From positions 18,731,986-18,795,985 of the forward strand of contig NC_030853.1 in NCBI RefSeq assembly GCF_000208745.1: a stretch of DNA of 64,000 nucleotides. The letters are read 5' to 3'. Below are positions 10,832 through 22,138 of this stretch, piece after piece (position 1 is the first letter of the stretch; each line of letters opens with the position of its first letter). The stretch is from Theobroma cacao. Lineage: Eukaryota; Streptophyta; Magnoliopsida; Malvales; Malvaceae. The notes beneath the pieces were generated by a model. That model did not search any database. It had not been told where the DNA came from and was given only the letters and a program-made list of their open reading frames with translations. The position numbers and the translations under genes were made by a program.

Positions 10832-12419
10832 GAGGAAATTATAAAAAATAATTTTTTTTATAAGTTTAATTTAAAAATATTATTTTTTATAATTTTAACT
10901 ATTTTTAGTTAATTTTTGACATAAGTTAACAATAATATTTTTTAAATAATTTCAGACAAATTAAAATGATTTCAGTTTTCTTTATCCTGCCATCCAGATA
11001 AAAATTTTAAAATTAAATATCGATTTCTCTCTTTGATCAAATACTATTTATTTCGCCATCCAAAGATGACATTAAGCTCTTTCTTATTTTGTTTTATTTT
11101 TTTAGATGGTAGATCTTGAAGTTTTTAAGGACAATAAATAGCGATTTTGCCTCTTTATGATGATTGCAGGCAACATGATAAATTTGGTAATTGGATGTTT
11201 TCTGATGATGACTTGCTTTGAAACGTGTGTTGTAATGGAGATGTCTGTGTTGATGAGTTGAATTAAATTGGTTAAAATGATAGGTTCAGGGAGAAGAAAT
11301 AGCTAAAGTACGTTTGATGGAATTTATGATAGTTTACGATTTTGTTTTGTTTGGGATGGGGATGATTGTTAAGCATATTTGTTGGGGATTTTGAATTGAA
11401 ATTGTTCAAAGAATATTTTGTAAAGGAAGTATATTTTGTTTTTGCATAAGGGGAGTGAGCAAGACCCTCCTGATTGGAATTTATTTGTTTTGCTTTGGAG
11501 GGTTATGGAGTTTTGTACCCTATCTTTCATGAAATGCACAAATTCATGGCTTAGCAAAAAAAAAAATATATGTTTGAGGTTCTTGAGTTTATTGATTTAT
11601 TCATAAAACCCTAAAGTTAAGGAGTTAAAATTGATTAGACTGGTTTTTAAGTATTGCGAGATTGATTTTAGGCATTACGTGACTTAATCACTGCGTGATT
11701 GATTTTTAGGCATTGCGTGATTGATTTTTAAGTAATGCCTAAGTCACACAATGCCTTACTAACTGGTCACACAATGTCTTACTAACAAGTCACGCAATGC
11801 CTATCAACTAGTCACGTAATGCTTTATAAAAATCTAGTTACGTAATGCCCAAAGTCACTCATGTAATGTCCAAAGTCAGTACCTCAATGCCTAAAAACTA
11901 ATCACATAATTCTCAAAAATCACCAAAACTACTATATTTCATTTAACAAAATCAACAACTTTAAACGATACACCATATTCCATTTAACAACATAATTAAC
12001 GATTATACCTACTTGACAAAGAATGCTCAAAATGTTCAAAAGTTTTTATTCATATATAAAAAATCACTCTAAAATGCTTTAAAATACTCAAAACGCTAAC
12101 AAGTTTTCTTCGTATATCAAAAATCACTCTAAAATGCTAAAAATGTTTAAACGTTTTTCTTTCTGGTAAAGAATATTCCAGAGATGAATAGTTTAGCAAG
12201 GAAAGCTCAAAAAATATGTGTTGGTTTGAGACGTAGACCTAAACATACTTGACTCGTAAATAGGTTTCGAGTTGAGACGTGAAGCTAAATAAATAGGTTG
12301 ATTTTATTAAGGGTAATTTTGTTCAAATTTTAATTCTCTTAACTAAAAACAGTTAAAATTATAAAAAGATCTATTGTCAGAAATACCTTATACATGAGGC
12401 CCATTTAAAAAAAGAACTC
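10832..12419. mobile_element. Non-autonomous MULE upstream of the TNL gene
   Basis: A 1588-bp insertion present only in copy A; copy B has an uninterrupted site near 60000. It is flanked by a perfect 9-bp duplication TTAATAATT (10823-10831 and 12420-12428), the hallmark of Mutator-like elements. The ends are long, degenerate terminal inverted repeats: the left arm has TATAATTTTAACTATTTTTAG and the complement of the right arm nearly the same block (T/C changes only). No transposase is present. The ends resemble those of the large MULE at 20086-37951, including the inner TTTTAACTGTTTTTAG block, so this is probably a small relative mobilised by that family. Confidence 0.88.
11645..11915. repeat. 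Short inverted and direct repeats within the promoter MULE
   Basis: About a dozen degenerate copies of a motif such as GTCACGCAATGCCT occur here; those before about 11730 run in one orientation (AGGCATTGCGTGAT) and those after it in the other. The motif resembles the GTGACACGCCATGG units in the subterminal arrays of the large MULE, suggesting shared transposase-binding sequence. No coding potential. Confidence 0.6.
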
Positions 12420-12428
12420 TTAATAATT

Positions 12429-13553
12429 ACTACCTATTACCGTTGTCCCACGCGATATTGTATGAATTTTTTTGAATTTGCCATTGACATAAAATAAATG
12501 AAGCACTTTAAATTTAATTTTAAAATGCTATTTTTTCATTAAAAAATATTATCTCATTTTTAATTTGAGAAAGAAGTTTTATACATATGTTGCGATCGTT
12601 GTTCACCAAGTGCTACATGTTTTTCAAAGTCTTTTAAAAAGAAATGATAAAATACCTTGATTTTTTAGTGTTTTTGGAGAAGTAAATATAGACCCATCTT
12701 GTAATTTTTTTTTCCAATTCAATTGATATTATTGTCTCATTTAGGTCATAAAAAATTTTCATGTAAAATCAATAACAATACTATATATTTAATCAACGCC
12801 ATGGGTTTATAAAGTACGTGGATATATTTATATGATTGAATGAATTGATCAACATTGGCCGATTGACACCAAAGAAATAAAAAAGTCAAGCACTTTAAAT
12901 TTTTATATATATTTAAATTTTATTTTTTCATAAAAAAGTTTTTAATTATATCCAAATTATTTTTAACAAGATTTCACATTGTTTTGACCAAAGACTTTAG
13001 GCTGTACATAACCATGTTGCCATGTTCAGTTATCATTACAACTGAACCCCTAAAAAAACTTATAAAGTTACACAAACATTCCCTTCCCTTCCCTTCATTC
13101 CAACAGGGAAATAGATCATTTTTTGACTTGAACTTAATCGGTCAGATAATATTATTTATTAGTAAGTAATTTAATTTTATCTTTTTTAAAAAAATATATA
13201 TTTAAGAATATAAAATAAGTATTTATTATTTTAATAATAAAATTGGGGTTTAGCTTTAAAAATTGGAGGTCCCATGCATGGACCTAACTGACCTCCAACG
13301 CAAGGAGTAAAGATTCCTTAAGCCTGGTCGTTGTGGAAATTAACTAGAATTGACGAAGGATAAAAAGCGATGGAGCCAAGCTGACAGCAAACAATATTGA
13401 CCCCAACCTTGGGACCCAAATCTTCACCTATCACTCGTAATTGATAATTCCGCATGTTACGTCGTTAAATAAAAAAAAGTTATAATTATAAAAAATTAAC
13501 ACTAGTAGCAATTATTTTTAAATTAATTTTTAATAATAATAAAGAAAAAAGAT
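12429..13553. other. Intergenic duplicated block, copy A
   Basis: Aligns with 60002-61368 of copy B with small gaps. AT-rich, with TATATATTTAAATTTTA tracts and a conserved GC-richer part (13255-13440, from GTCCCATGCATGGACC). No gene is recognisable; a 61-codon frame at 12984-13169 is not preserved in copy B. Confidence 0.6.
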
Positions 13554-16500
13554 GAGCAAAAGTGCCATCAAAGAATATTGCAGGCGAGGAATGCAACTAT
13601 TATATTAAAACTTCAATGGATGGATCAAGCTCATTATTAATTATTATGATTATTATTTTGATTCTTTGTCACTCTTTTGTCAATTATTTTAGCACTTTTT
13701 ACTGCTTTTGATTGGAAATTCCCTAGTGCTTGGATAATGGGTCAAAGACGCGTTGCTCCTCTTTCTTTGAATGAAAAATTATATTGCAAAAGAATGGGCA
13801 TGCATGTTGGAAGGTTGAATTTGATCATTCCAATATCTCAATTCAATAGTTTTAGTTCTTTTACCTCAATTTTAATATATTTAGTTTTTTTTACTTTTAT
13901 TAAAAATTAATTTAAAGATAATTTATAACCATATTAAAATTTTACTTTCAATTTGAATGACGTGACACTTTGATAGTGACACAATTACATGATCCATATT
14001 AATCTAAAAAATATCATATTTTATTTTAATTAAATAATAACTAATATTTTTTTGCATTTTGAAAAAATAAAAGCTTTTTGTAAAAGAATAAAACTTTTTT
14101 TTATACTGCATTTGTCTTATGGTAAAAATAATTCAAGTTGGCATGTTCCATCATCAACAAAAAAAAAGTCGTACTATAAATGTTTAACATTGTTATTAAT
14201 TATTTTTAAATTGATTTTTAATAAGAATATTAGATTAAATTCAATAAAATTAGATAAAAAGATTAAAATAACAAAATTAAGATAATAGAGGGACAAATTC
14301 AAATTTCAACTCACAATTAACACAAGAATATATATGACAATAAAAAAAGAGAAATAAGCCAAATGTAAAATAATAACAGTGACATTGGAATTTGTAACTA
14401 ATAATTCGATTTTTGTTGACTTGCTATTGCTAAATATTGGAAATAAGAGAAAAAATTGAGCAAAAGTACTATTGAAGAATATTGTAGGCCAAAAATGCAA
14501 CTATTAAAACTTCAATGGATGGATCAAGCTCATTCTTAATTATTATTAGTGTTATTATTCACGCTTTTGTCAATTATTTTAGCACTTTTTACTGCTTTTG
14601 ATTGGAAATTCCCTGGTGCTCGGATAATGGGTCAAAGACATAGAAACACAGAATCTTTTCTTTTCAGTCCTTTATCATACCAAAACGCGTTGCTCCTATT
14701 TCTTTTGATATTCGAGGAAACTACAACAAAGACTATTTGCATTGCAAGAATATATCCCTGAATTTAAGCTAAAGCAGTAGGAAATCAACTACAAAGCCGC
14801 TCCGTTTTATCCATTTTGGTCTCTCATGCAACGACTCATTGACAGAGGCAGTCCTAATTAAATTGGAAATTTCCGACATCTTGAACTTTCTTTCTTGTTA
14901 TCTTCCTTTTTCCTTACATTTTGCACAGAAGAAACCAGGATTTTTCAATCTTTAATTGCAAAGACATGATTGTATTTGTACCCCAAAAAACCCCATCATT
15001 TTAGTCTTTAATTACATTGCTAGAGATTGATATATATAAAAGTATGCTTCCAAACTAAAACGAACAAGAAAAAAAATCAATGCTTTCAAAACAATATATA
15101 CATATATATTGTTGGATATTTTCAATAATAATGAATGTGGGACATAATTTTACATTGAAAAAATAAAATGAAGAAGAGTTTTCTTCAAACAAAGAGGAAA
15201 TAAAATTTAAAGTAATTTGCACCCGAAATTTGACTCATTGATTGGTATATAATCTTTTATCTAAAGAGTAAGGTTCGAATCTTTTTTCTCCCAACTAAAA
15301 AAAATTTAAAGTAATTTGACTAAAATGGGTTAAAGTTCAAAATGAACCATAGATGAGCTTTGTAAGAATTGATTCGTTTTGCAATTAATTAAATTAATAA
15401 TATTTAATTAATAATAATTTATTATAATGACATATGGGCATATGGCACTTTTAATTTATTTTTAAATTGCCAACACAGAGGTGTTTCTGCAATCAATAAT
15501 TATGACTGATGAAAACAAACAATCACGTCTGTTAGAAACAAATAGTCATATCTGTTGATATAAGGAATGCTTTCGAACTAAAACAAAGAAAAAATCAATG
15601 CTTTTAAAACTATATATATAATATGTATAAGCATTTGAAGGTACAATTGAAATATGATATCTGCTTTGAATGAAAAATCATATAGAAAAAGAATGGGCAT
15701 GCATGTTCGAAGATTGAATTTGATTATTCCGATATCTCAATTCAATAGTTTTAGTTCTTTTACCTCAATTTTAATAAATTTAGTTACTTTATTTTTATTA
15801 AAAATCAATTTAAAGATAATTTATAACTGTATTAAGATTTTGCTTTCAATTTGAATAACGTGGCATTTTGATGATGACTCAGTTACATGACACATATTAA
15901 TAAAAAAATCATATTTTATTTTAATTAAATAATAACTATTTTTTTTGCATTTTGAAAAAAATAGAAACTTTTTATAAAAAAATAAAACTTTTTTTTTACA
16001 CTGATATGTGTCTTATGGTCAAAAGAATTCAAGTTGGCATGTTCCGTCATCAATAAAAATTAGTCGTACTATAAGTGTTTAATGTTGTTATCAATTATTT
16101 TAAAATTAATTTTTAATAAAAATATATAGATTAAATTCATTAAAATTAGGTAAAAAGATTAAAATAACAAAATTGAGATAATAGAGGGACAAACTCAAAT
16201 TTCAACCCACAATTAACACAAGAATATGACAATAAAAATAAAAAGAAATAAGCCAAATGTAAAATAATAACTGCGACATTGAAATTTGTAACTAATAATT
16301 CGATTTTTGTTGACTTGTTTTTGCTAAATATTGAAAATAAGAGAAAAAGATGAGCAAAAGTACTATCGATGAATATTACAGGCAAGCAATGCAACTATCA
16401 AAACTTCGTTGGATGGATCAAGCTCATTTTTTTTAATTATTATTATTATTTCATTCTTTTTATTTTATTTTCTTTTTCACTTTTTTGTCAACTTTTTTAA

Positions 16501-16900
16501 CACTTTTTACTACTTTAGATTGGAAATTTCCTGGTGAGCAAGCTTTCCGCTAGGCTTAAAAAAAAAAAAAAAGCTTTCTGCTAGGCTAATGGGTCAAAGA
16601 CGGTAGAAACATAATTTTTTTTCTTTTCTGTCCTTTATTGTACGAAAACGCGTTGCTCCTCTTTCTTTTCATTTCGGAGGAAACTACAGCAAAGACCATT
16701 TGCATGGACTCATTGAAAGAATATATCCAATAAATCAACTAGAAAAACAGCTCTATTTATCCATTTTGCTCTCTCATCTCATGCCTTCCTTTTCCCTCCT
16801 TCCACTTACTTGCGGCAACCAAATAACCAAGTGGCTTCAAGTTTAAATTAATACTGTAATTGATGTGAGTATGTACATATATATAATGCAAGAGTGTGCC
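13554..16900. repeat. Local tandem array of about 1.9-kb units, copy A
   Basis: Three units begin with a shared GAGCAAAAGT...ATGCAACTATTA block: unit 1 at 13554, unit 2 at 14458, unit 3 at 16349. Each holds a segment ending GGGTCAAAGAC and, farther on, a GAATGAAAAATTATATT...GGGCATGCATGTT segment. Unit 1 is short because about 1 kb is missing after CTCCTCTTTCT; unit 2 is full length (about 1.9 kb); unit 3 lacks the second segment before the array ends. Frames such as 14549-14761 recur between units but are short and not conserved as protein. No known family is recognised. Copy B has the same array with a different unit structure (61370-64000). Confidence 0.7.
15220..15301 (+). mobile_element. 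Short tRNA-like SINE insertion
   Basis: Copy B lacks this insertion at about 62250. It is flanked by a 17-bp direct repeat AAATTTAAAGTAATTTG (15203-15219 and 15302-15318), as expected for LINE-mediated insertion. The body contains GGTTCGAATC, a perfect-looking pol III B box, followed by CTCCCAACT and an A-rich end. At about 82 bp it is short for a SINE, so it may be 5'-truncated. A similar sequence without clear target repeats is at 55449-55551. Confidence 0.6.
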
Positions 16901-17075
16901 TCTCGGATAAGAAGATAATGTACATATGTGCATTTGAATGAGTAAAGTTTAAACTTAAGCATGCATTACATTGATTCAAACTAGAAGCACTATTATCTAC
17001 CTATCTTTGTGTATTTGTTGCTGACGTCTATCAAATAGGAAAGTTTTTTGATTTTTATCAAATTAGTAAACACTT

Positions 17076-17172
17076 AATATATATATATATATATATATAT
17101 ATTGTATATAAGTAAAAAATTAAGTAAATTAAGTAGCATGNTAATATATATATATATATATATATATATTGT
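17076..17172. repeat. Two (AT)n microsatellites around an ambiguous base
   Basis: Two AT dinucleotide runs (about 17078-17101 and 17143-17169) are separated by a short unique stretch ending in an N at 17141. The sequence after each run (ATTGTATAT...) is similar, so this is either a local duplication or a collapsed or misjoined assembly. Confidence 0.8.
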
Positions 17173-17689
17173 ATATGTAAAAAAAATTAGAAATTAAGTA
17201 GCATGCATGCTTGCATCTAAATTTTTATCAATGAAATACATGAACAAGTAAGAAGGTAGAAGAACTTACTTCATTATTTTTGAGCACATTATACACATCT
17301 TCATAAGTTCATAATCGAATACGTTTTTCAGGCTGTAACATCCCGTATTCTCGTATAGTAGTTAATGTAATCGTCTCGGTAATACGAAGAGTTAATTGTA
17401 TGAAATAATTATGTGCATGATTGTTTAATTGAAGTTAAATAAAAATAAAAAATAAAATAATAATAAATAAATAATGAATGAATGAATAAAATAAAAGAAG
17501 GAATAAAGGGAGGTAAGATGAATAATGAGAAAAAATAAAGAAATGAGACATGTAAGAAATAAGTGGGATCATGTGCACATGAAAAAATTAAAATATATTT
17601 TTAACTTTAAAGCACGTGAAAACATGTAGGGGGCCGATCTCATGAAGCCATGAAGAGGGAAGAAAGAGCTAAAAAGTGGATAAGGATGG

Positions 17690-18235
17690 CTGGAAAGAAT
17701 AAAGAGAAAAAGGGTGAAAGAGTTGGTCTTTGAGGCGAAATAAAAGAAAGAAAGAGAAAAGTCAAAGCATTAAATCATGTACACAAAAAGTGGGGGCCGG
17801 CCACTTGAACAAGAAGAAAGAAAAGAGAGGGTGGGCTGGAAGCAAAAAGAGAGAAAAGACAAGAAAGAATGGAAAAAGAAGGAGAAGGAAAGGAAAAGAA
17901 AGGAAAAAGAGAAGGAGAGAGAGAAGAAAAAGAGCTGAAAGAAAGAGAAAGAAGAAAGAGCTGGTACCGCCGGCTGGCAAAGAGGGAAAGAAAATCTGCC
18001 AAGCCGAGGAGAAAAGAAAGAAAAAGAAAGAAGAAAGGAGAAAGGAAAGGAAGGAGAAGGAGAGAGAAAAAAAAGAAGAGAAAAAGGGTGAGGCTCGGCT
18101 GGAAAAGAAAGAAAAAGAAGAAGAAAGAGAGAGGGAGAGCGGCGGTGCTGGAGGAGAAGAAAGAAAAGAGGAGAAAAAGAAGGAGAAAGAGAGAGAAGAA
18201 AAAAAATGAGCTTAGCTCAATAGGAAAAAAGGTAA
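17690..18235 (+). repeat. Long purine-rich (GA/AAG) tract within the solo LTR
   Basis: About 540 bp of nearly pure A and G on the plus strand. It creates long open frames on both strands (17730-18209 plus, 17775-18257 minus) rich in Lys/Glu/Arg or Phe/Ser/Leu. These follow from base composition and are not genes. Confidence 0.85.
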
Positions 18236-18974
18236 AGAACTCATGAGAATGGCCCAATTGGCGACAGGGAAAGAAAAGTCCAAAAGATTAAAAAAAATAA
18301 AAGTAGAAATTTGGGCCAACTTAGCTCAACTTAAAAGTGGTTAAGTGAAGATTGTGAACTATAATGACGTGTCGGATAAAATAATGAGTCATTGATAAGT
18401 AAAAGTAGTGATGTAGTGTCTCGTTATTGTGAGGTGAGTGAGTGTTAAATTTTAAAAATTATATCTCAATAAATATATTATATATGTTACATTTGATAGT
18501 TGATGAAATTGTGGAAAGCATGAGTTGATAAAAAATCTCAGGTTGTTTGTGATTGCAATCAAGGATTTTAAATTCGTTTTCTTATACTATACGTAAGTAT
18601 ATATCTACAAAGTTTTAATTACATGGAAACAAACTTTTCAGTGGCTTTCACTTCAAAATCATACCTTGTAAGCTTGTGTGATGTTTAGGCCAATGGTCAT
18701 TATTTTATTCATGAGATTTGATAAAAAAAAATAAATTTATTGATTTCACTTAACATGTTGATTTGTTGGATATGCCATGCTTTGAAATAAATAATGTATA
18801 ACATTCAATTTATGATTATATTACTTTCGATCTGTTATGTTTTGCAAATGCATTAAATTGCAATGATTTTCATTTTAACGTGATTGAAATACTCTGGGTA
18901 GGACCTGTTACCACACCAGGTTAAGTGTGGTCTTTGTGCACAAAGTAAAAATTGTTGATTATCGATATTTGATT

Positions 18975-19165
18975 GTAAAAAGGAAGACCTGAAGCCCCGA
19001 TTTATATTAGGTGGCATGAGTAGTTCTACGAGTAGGTAAAGGGGGACTTGAAGCCCCGATTTATAATGGGTGGCGTGAGTAGTTCCCACGAGTAAGTAAA
19101 AAGGAACCTAAAGCCCCGATTCATATGATGGCGTGGGCAGTTCCCACAAGTAGGTGATGATATCT
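18975..19165. repeat. 60-bp tandem repeat, three copies
   Basis: Units containing GAAGCCCCGATTTAT and GGTGGCRTGAGTAGTTC start near 18991, 19050 and 19110 (period 59-60 bp). It lies within the solo LTR. Confidence 0.8.
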
Positions 19166-20085
19166 GAGAAAGTAAGCCTAAGGGCTATACTAAACCTACC
19201 CGAGGATGATGCTCACTTGTGGATTTTTATTACACAATGCATAACATTAACACTTGAAATTTATCATTGAATGGCAAGTGAAATTTACATATTTATTGGT
19301 GATCAGTCATTTCGCATTTTATGTTTGAGACTCTTCATTCTACACTTGCAATTGGATTTACTATCAATTGGATACCGGAGTTAAAAGATTGTCTAGTACC
19401 TTAATTACTATCGTTTTCATATATGTTACTTGTGATTTATTATTTTTAAGACTTGCAAGGTATAAAATAAAATCTCTAAGTTTAATGGAGTGTGTTTCCT
19501 ACGCTTACTCTTGGATTTATAAACATTCCACTTTTATGTTTGTTTCCCCTCCTCGCCTGCTCACAAGGTTGATGATGATCACTGAGTTTATGAGACTCAC
19601 ATCCCTCTTATTTCCCCTTTTGCAGACAAGGATTGGCCTAGCGTGTAATCATTGGTACGTGCGATCTACTGCAGCTAGGTAAAGGCATCTCATAGCATTT
19701 TATCCCGAGTCGCTCCGTTGTAAGAGGTCGAGTTGTAGCTCTTTGTTCATTAAGTTGTAAACGGATATTGATGTTGATATAAATAAATAATTGGAGATTG
19801 TGGACTTCAATGTGTGAATTTGTGATTAAATGATTTAAAGCTTGAATCAATTATTATGTTTATGGTTCAAGTTACGATATAAAAGTATTATTTTAAGTAT
19901 TAATATGGAATAGTGATGATATGTAGTGAACTAATGGGCATTTCGAGAAAGGCTTGTTCGAGACTTGACGAGTCTTTCTCGAAGGTCTCAGACACTGGTA
20001 GCGACTGGGGAGGGGTCGTTACACAGGCCTTATGGATTCTAAATGAACAACATACCTATGCCACGAGATTTTAGGGTTTTACAAA

Positions 20086-20205
20086 GGGAAATTTTTTTTT
20101 TAGCCCTTAAATATAAAATGCTTTTGGAAATGGCCCTTCAGATAATTTTAACTGTTTTTAGCCAGAAAATGAGATTTTGAGACAAAAATGCCCTTAATGA
20201 GACAT
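20086..20205 (+). repeat. Left terminal inverted repeat of the large MULE
   Basis: Pairs with 37832-37951 in inverted orientation. The outermost bases are altered by a T-run, but GGAAATT and the inner 60-bp block match. Resembles the complement of the right end of the small MULE at 12419. Confidence 0.7.
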
Positions 20206-20574
20206 CTTCATTGACGCACACTCCCATACACACATAAAATGGGAAAAATAAATCTGCAAAGAATTTGTTCCCTCTAATTTTGTGCAAAACATCCAATTTT
20301 TTATAAAAAGCTTGTGTTAAACAAAATCATGTTGTAGGAGATGGTTTTTCATATATTTCGGACATGGCATTTAGATAATACGAGAAGGGTGATATTAAAC
20401 CGAATGAGGAATTGATCGTGATGAATCCAAAGCTTCGAGAATGATGTGAAACTAGAAATCCCTGATACAGTGGTGAATTGAAAAGAGAAAGATGTGAATC
20501 CAAAGCACAAAATGGTCATGCTACAACAGGCCATATGTGACACAACTGTGTCACGGTAGGGTTTAGAGTTTGTG

Positions 20575-21445
20575 AAACAACATGGTGGGAATGTGTGACA
20601 TGTCATGGTGGGAATGTGTGACATGTCATGGTGGGAATGTGTGACACGGTTGTGAAAAGGCAGGGTTTAGAGTTGGTGACACGCCATGGAGGGAACATGT
20701 GACACAACTCGAAAGGAATATGTGAGATGACATGGTGAAAATATGTGACATGCCAGTTTGAGAATGTGGCACGCCATGGTGTGAATATGTGACACGCCAT
20801 GGTGAGAATATGTAAGATGACATAGTGAGCATATGTGACATGGCTGTGACACGACAGTGTTCAGAATTATAGGGGCACGCCATGGAGGGAATCTGTGAGC
20901 CGATAGGGTTTAGAGTTGGTGACACACCATGGAGGGAATGTGTGACATGGCATGGTGAGAATATGTGACACACTAGTGTGAGAATGTGGCACGCCATGGT
21001 GTGAGAATGTTACACGCCATGGTAAGAATATGTGAGATGGCATGGTGAGCATATGTGACATGACAAGGTTTAGAGTTTGTGACACGTCATGTAGGGAATC
21101 TATGACACTGTAGGGTGATAATGTAAGACGAGACGGTGAGAATATGTGACACGGTTGTGACATGGTAAGGTTTAGAGTTGGTGACACGCCATGGTGAGAA
21201 TATGTGAGACGACATGCTGAACATATGTGACATGACTGTTAGACGGTAGGGTTTAGAGTTTATGACACGCCATGGAGGGAATTTGTGACACGGTAGGGTG
21301 ATAATGTGTGAGACGGACAGTGAGAATATGTGACACGATTGGGTTTAGAGTTTGTGAAATGCCATGGTGAGAATATGTGACATGGCATGGCTTGAACATG
21401 TGACACGCCATGGGTTGAATATGTGACATGTGCCATAGTTTGAAA
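20575..21445 (+). repeat. Left subterminal repeat array (GTGACACGCCATGG type)
   Basis: Roughly two dozen degenerate copies of a 25-35-bp unit around TGTGACACGCCATGG, alternating with GAGAATATGTGAGA and GGTTTAGAGTTTGTGA. A second, sparser set of about 40-bp units (GCATGGYGTGTAACAACA) is at 21935-22065. Arrays like this near MULE ends are thought to bind transposase. Minus-strand frames across it are repeat artefacts. Confidence 0.85.
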
Positions 21446-22138
21446 TAAAAAAAAAGAGTGGACAAATAATGTGGAAACCGTTCGAACTTCCATTGAATGA
21501 ATGAATATTATAGGGCCATTTCATTTTAATTATATATTTTTCAGAACTCGCAAACGTCTGTGTGAAGGAACTAAGAGAGTTTGATTCATTCCTCATTCCT
21601 AAAGGTACCAGATTGTTTGACTTCTTTGCAAGCTTAACGACATCATAGCAACAATGTCAGTTATCAGTGAAGAGGTCAATCAGTCTCACATTAAAACTTT
21701 CTTCTGTTCGCTCAGTTTTTTTCTAGGTTGGTTTGATATGTTCGTGTTTTTGCATTTGTTATGGTTGGACCAAAGTTTTGAAAGGGGTTTGCGTCTGCAT
21801 ATCATGTAACATGAACTAGAACATTTGATTTAGTATGTAGTGGTTTAATTGGTTTTTGGGGTTTTTAGCATGTCACCACATTGGGTAATCTATGGTAGTT
21901 CCTGTAATGAACAGTAATTATAGTGATTGACGTGTCATGACACGCCATGGTTGGCGTGTAACAACATTTGATTTGATATGCATGTCGTGTAACAACATTT
22001 TACTTAATATGCATGGCATGTAACAAAATTTTACTTGATATGCATGGTGTGTAACAACAACAATTATTTCTTTCTTCAGTATACCTTGTTGCACATTATA
22101 GGTTAACTCACTCGTGCATGTGTGCCATGTTTTGCAGA

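Larger units (their letters stand above)
17334..20023. mobile_element. Solo LTR of a Gypsy-like element
   Basis: A 2690-bp element starting TGTAACATCCCG and ending GGTCGTTACA, flanked by a perfect 5-bp duplication CAGGC (17329-17333 and 20024-20028) within TNL coding sequence. There is no internal gag/pol, which fits a solo LTR left by LTR-LTR recombination. TGTAACA-type ends and length are typical of large plant Gypsy LTRs. It includes a purine tract and a 60-bp tandem repeat listed separately. Confidence 0.82.
17190..20076 (-). pseudogene. TNL fragment interrupted by a solo LTR
   Basis: Positions 17190-17333 match the end of exon 2 and the start of intron 2 of the copy A TNL (8780-8930), including the donor site (GTAAGT on minus near 17262) and the codons for the region after the MHD motif. 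The match resumes at 20029-20076 (TNL around 8931-8965) after a 2690-bp insertion. The rest of the gene is absent, and the large MULE begins at 20086. This is a third, older TNL copy in the cluster; it is clearly non-functional. Confidence 0.75.

Noticed and set aside
14549..14761. Possible signal-peptide-like small protein (MLLFTLLSIILALFTAF)
   Set aside because: It lies in a repeated unit, is disrupted differently in each copy, and the hydrophobic run comes from T-rich low-complexity DNA.
15240..15301. tRNA gene, because of a perfect B box
   Set aside because: No A box, no cloverleaf or acceptor stem can be formed; direct repeats and an A-rich end indicate a SINE.
17730..18257. Overlapping long open frames on both strands (Lys/Glu/Arg-rich and Phe/Ser/Leu-rich)
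   Set aside because: They are produced by an almost pure purine tract within a solo LTR; no domain, and open on both strands at once.
20575..21445. CRISPR-like array of regularly spaced repeats
   Set aside because: Eukaryotic context, degenerate repeats with variable spacing, no cas genes, and location next to a MULE end explain it as a subterminal array.
20349..21596. Many minus-strand frames rich in His/Ser/Cys/Thr
   Set aside because: They are translations of the GTGACACGCCATGG subterminal repeats and recur in several frames.
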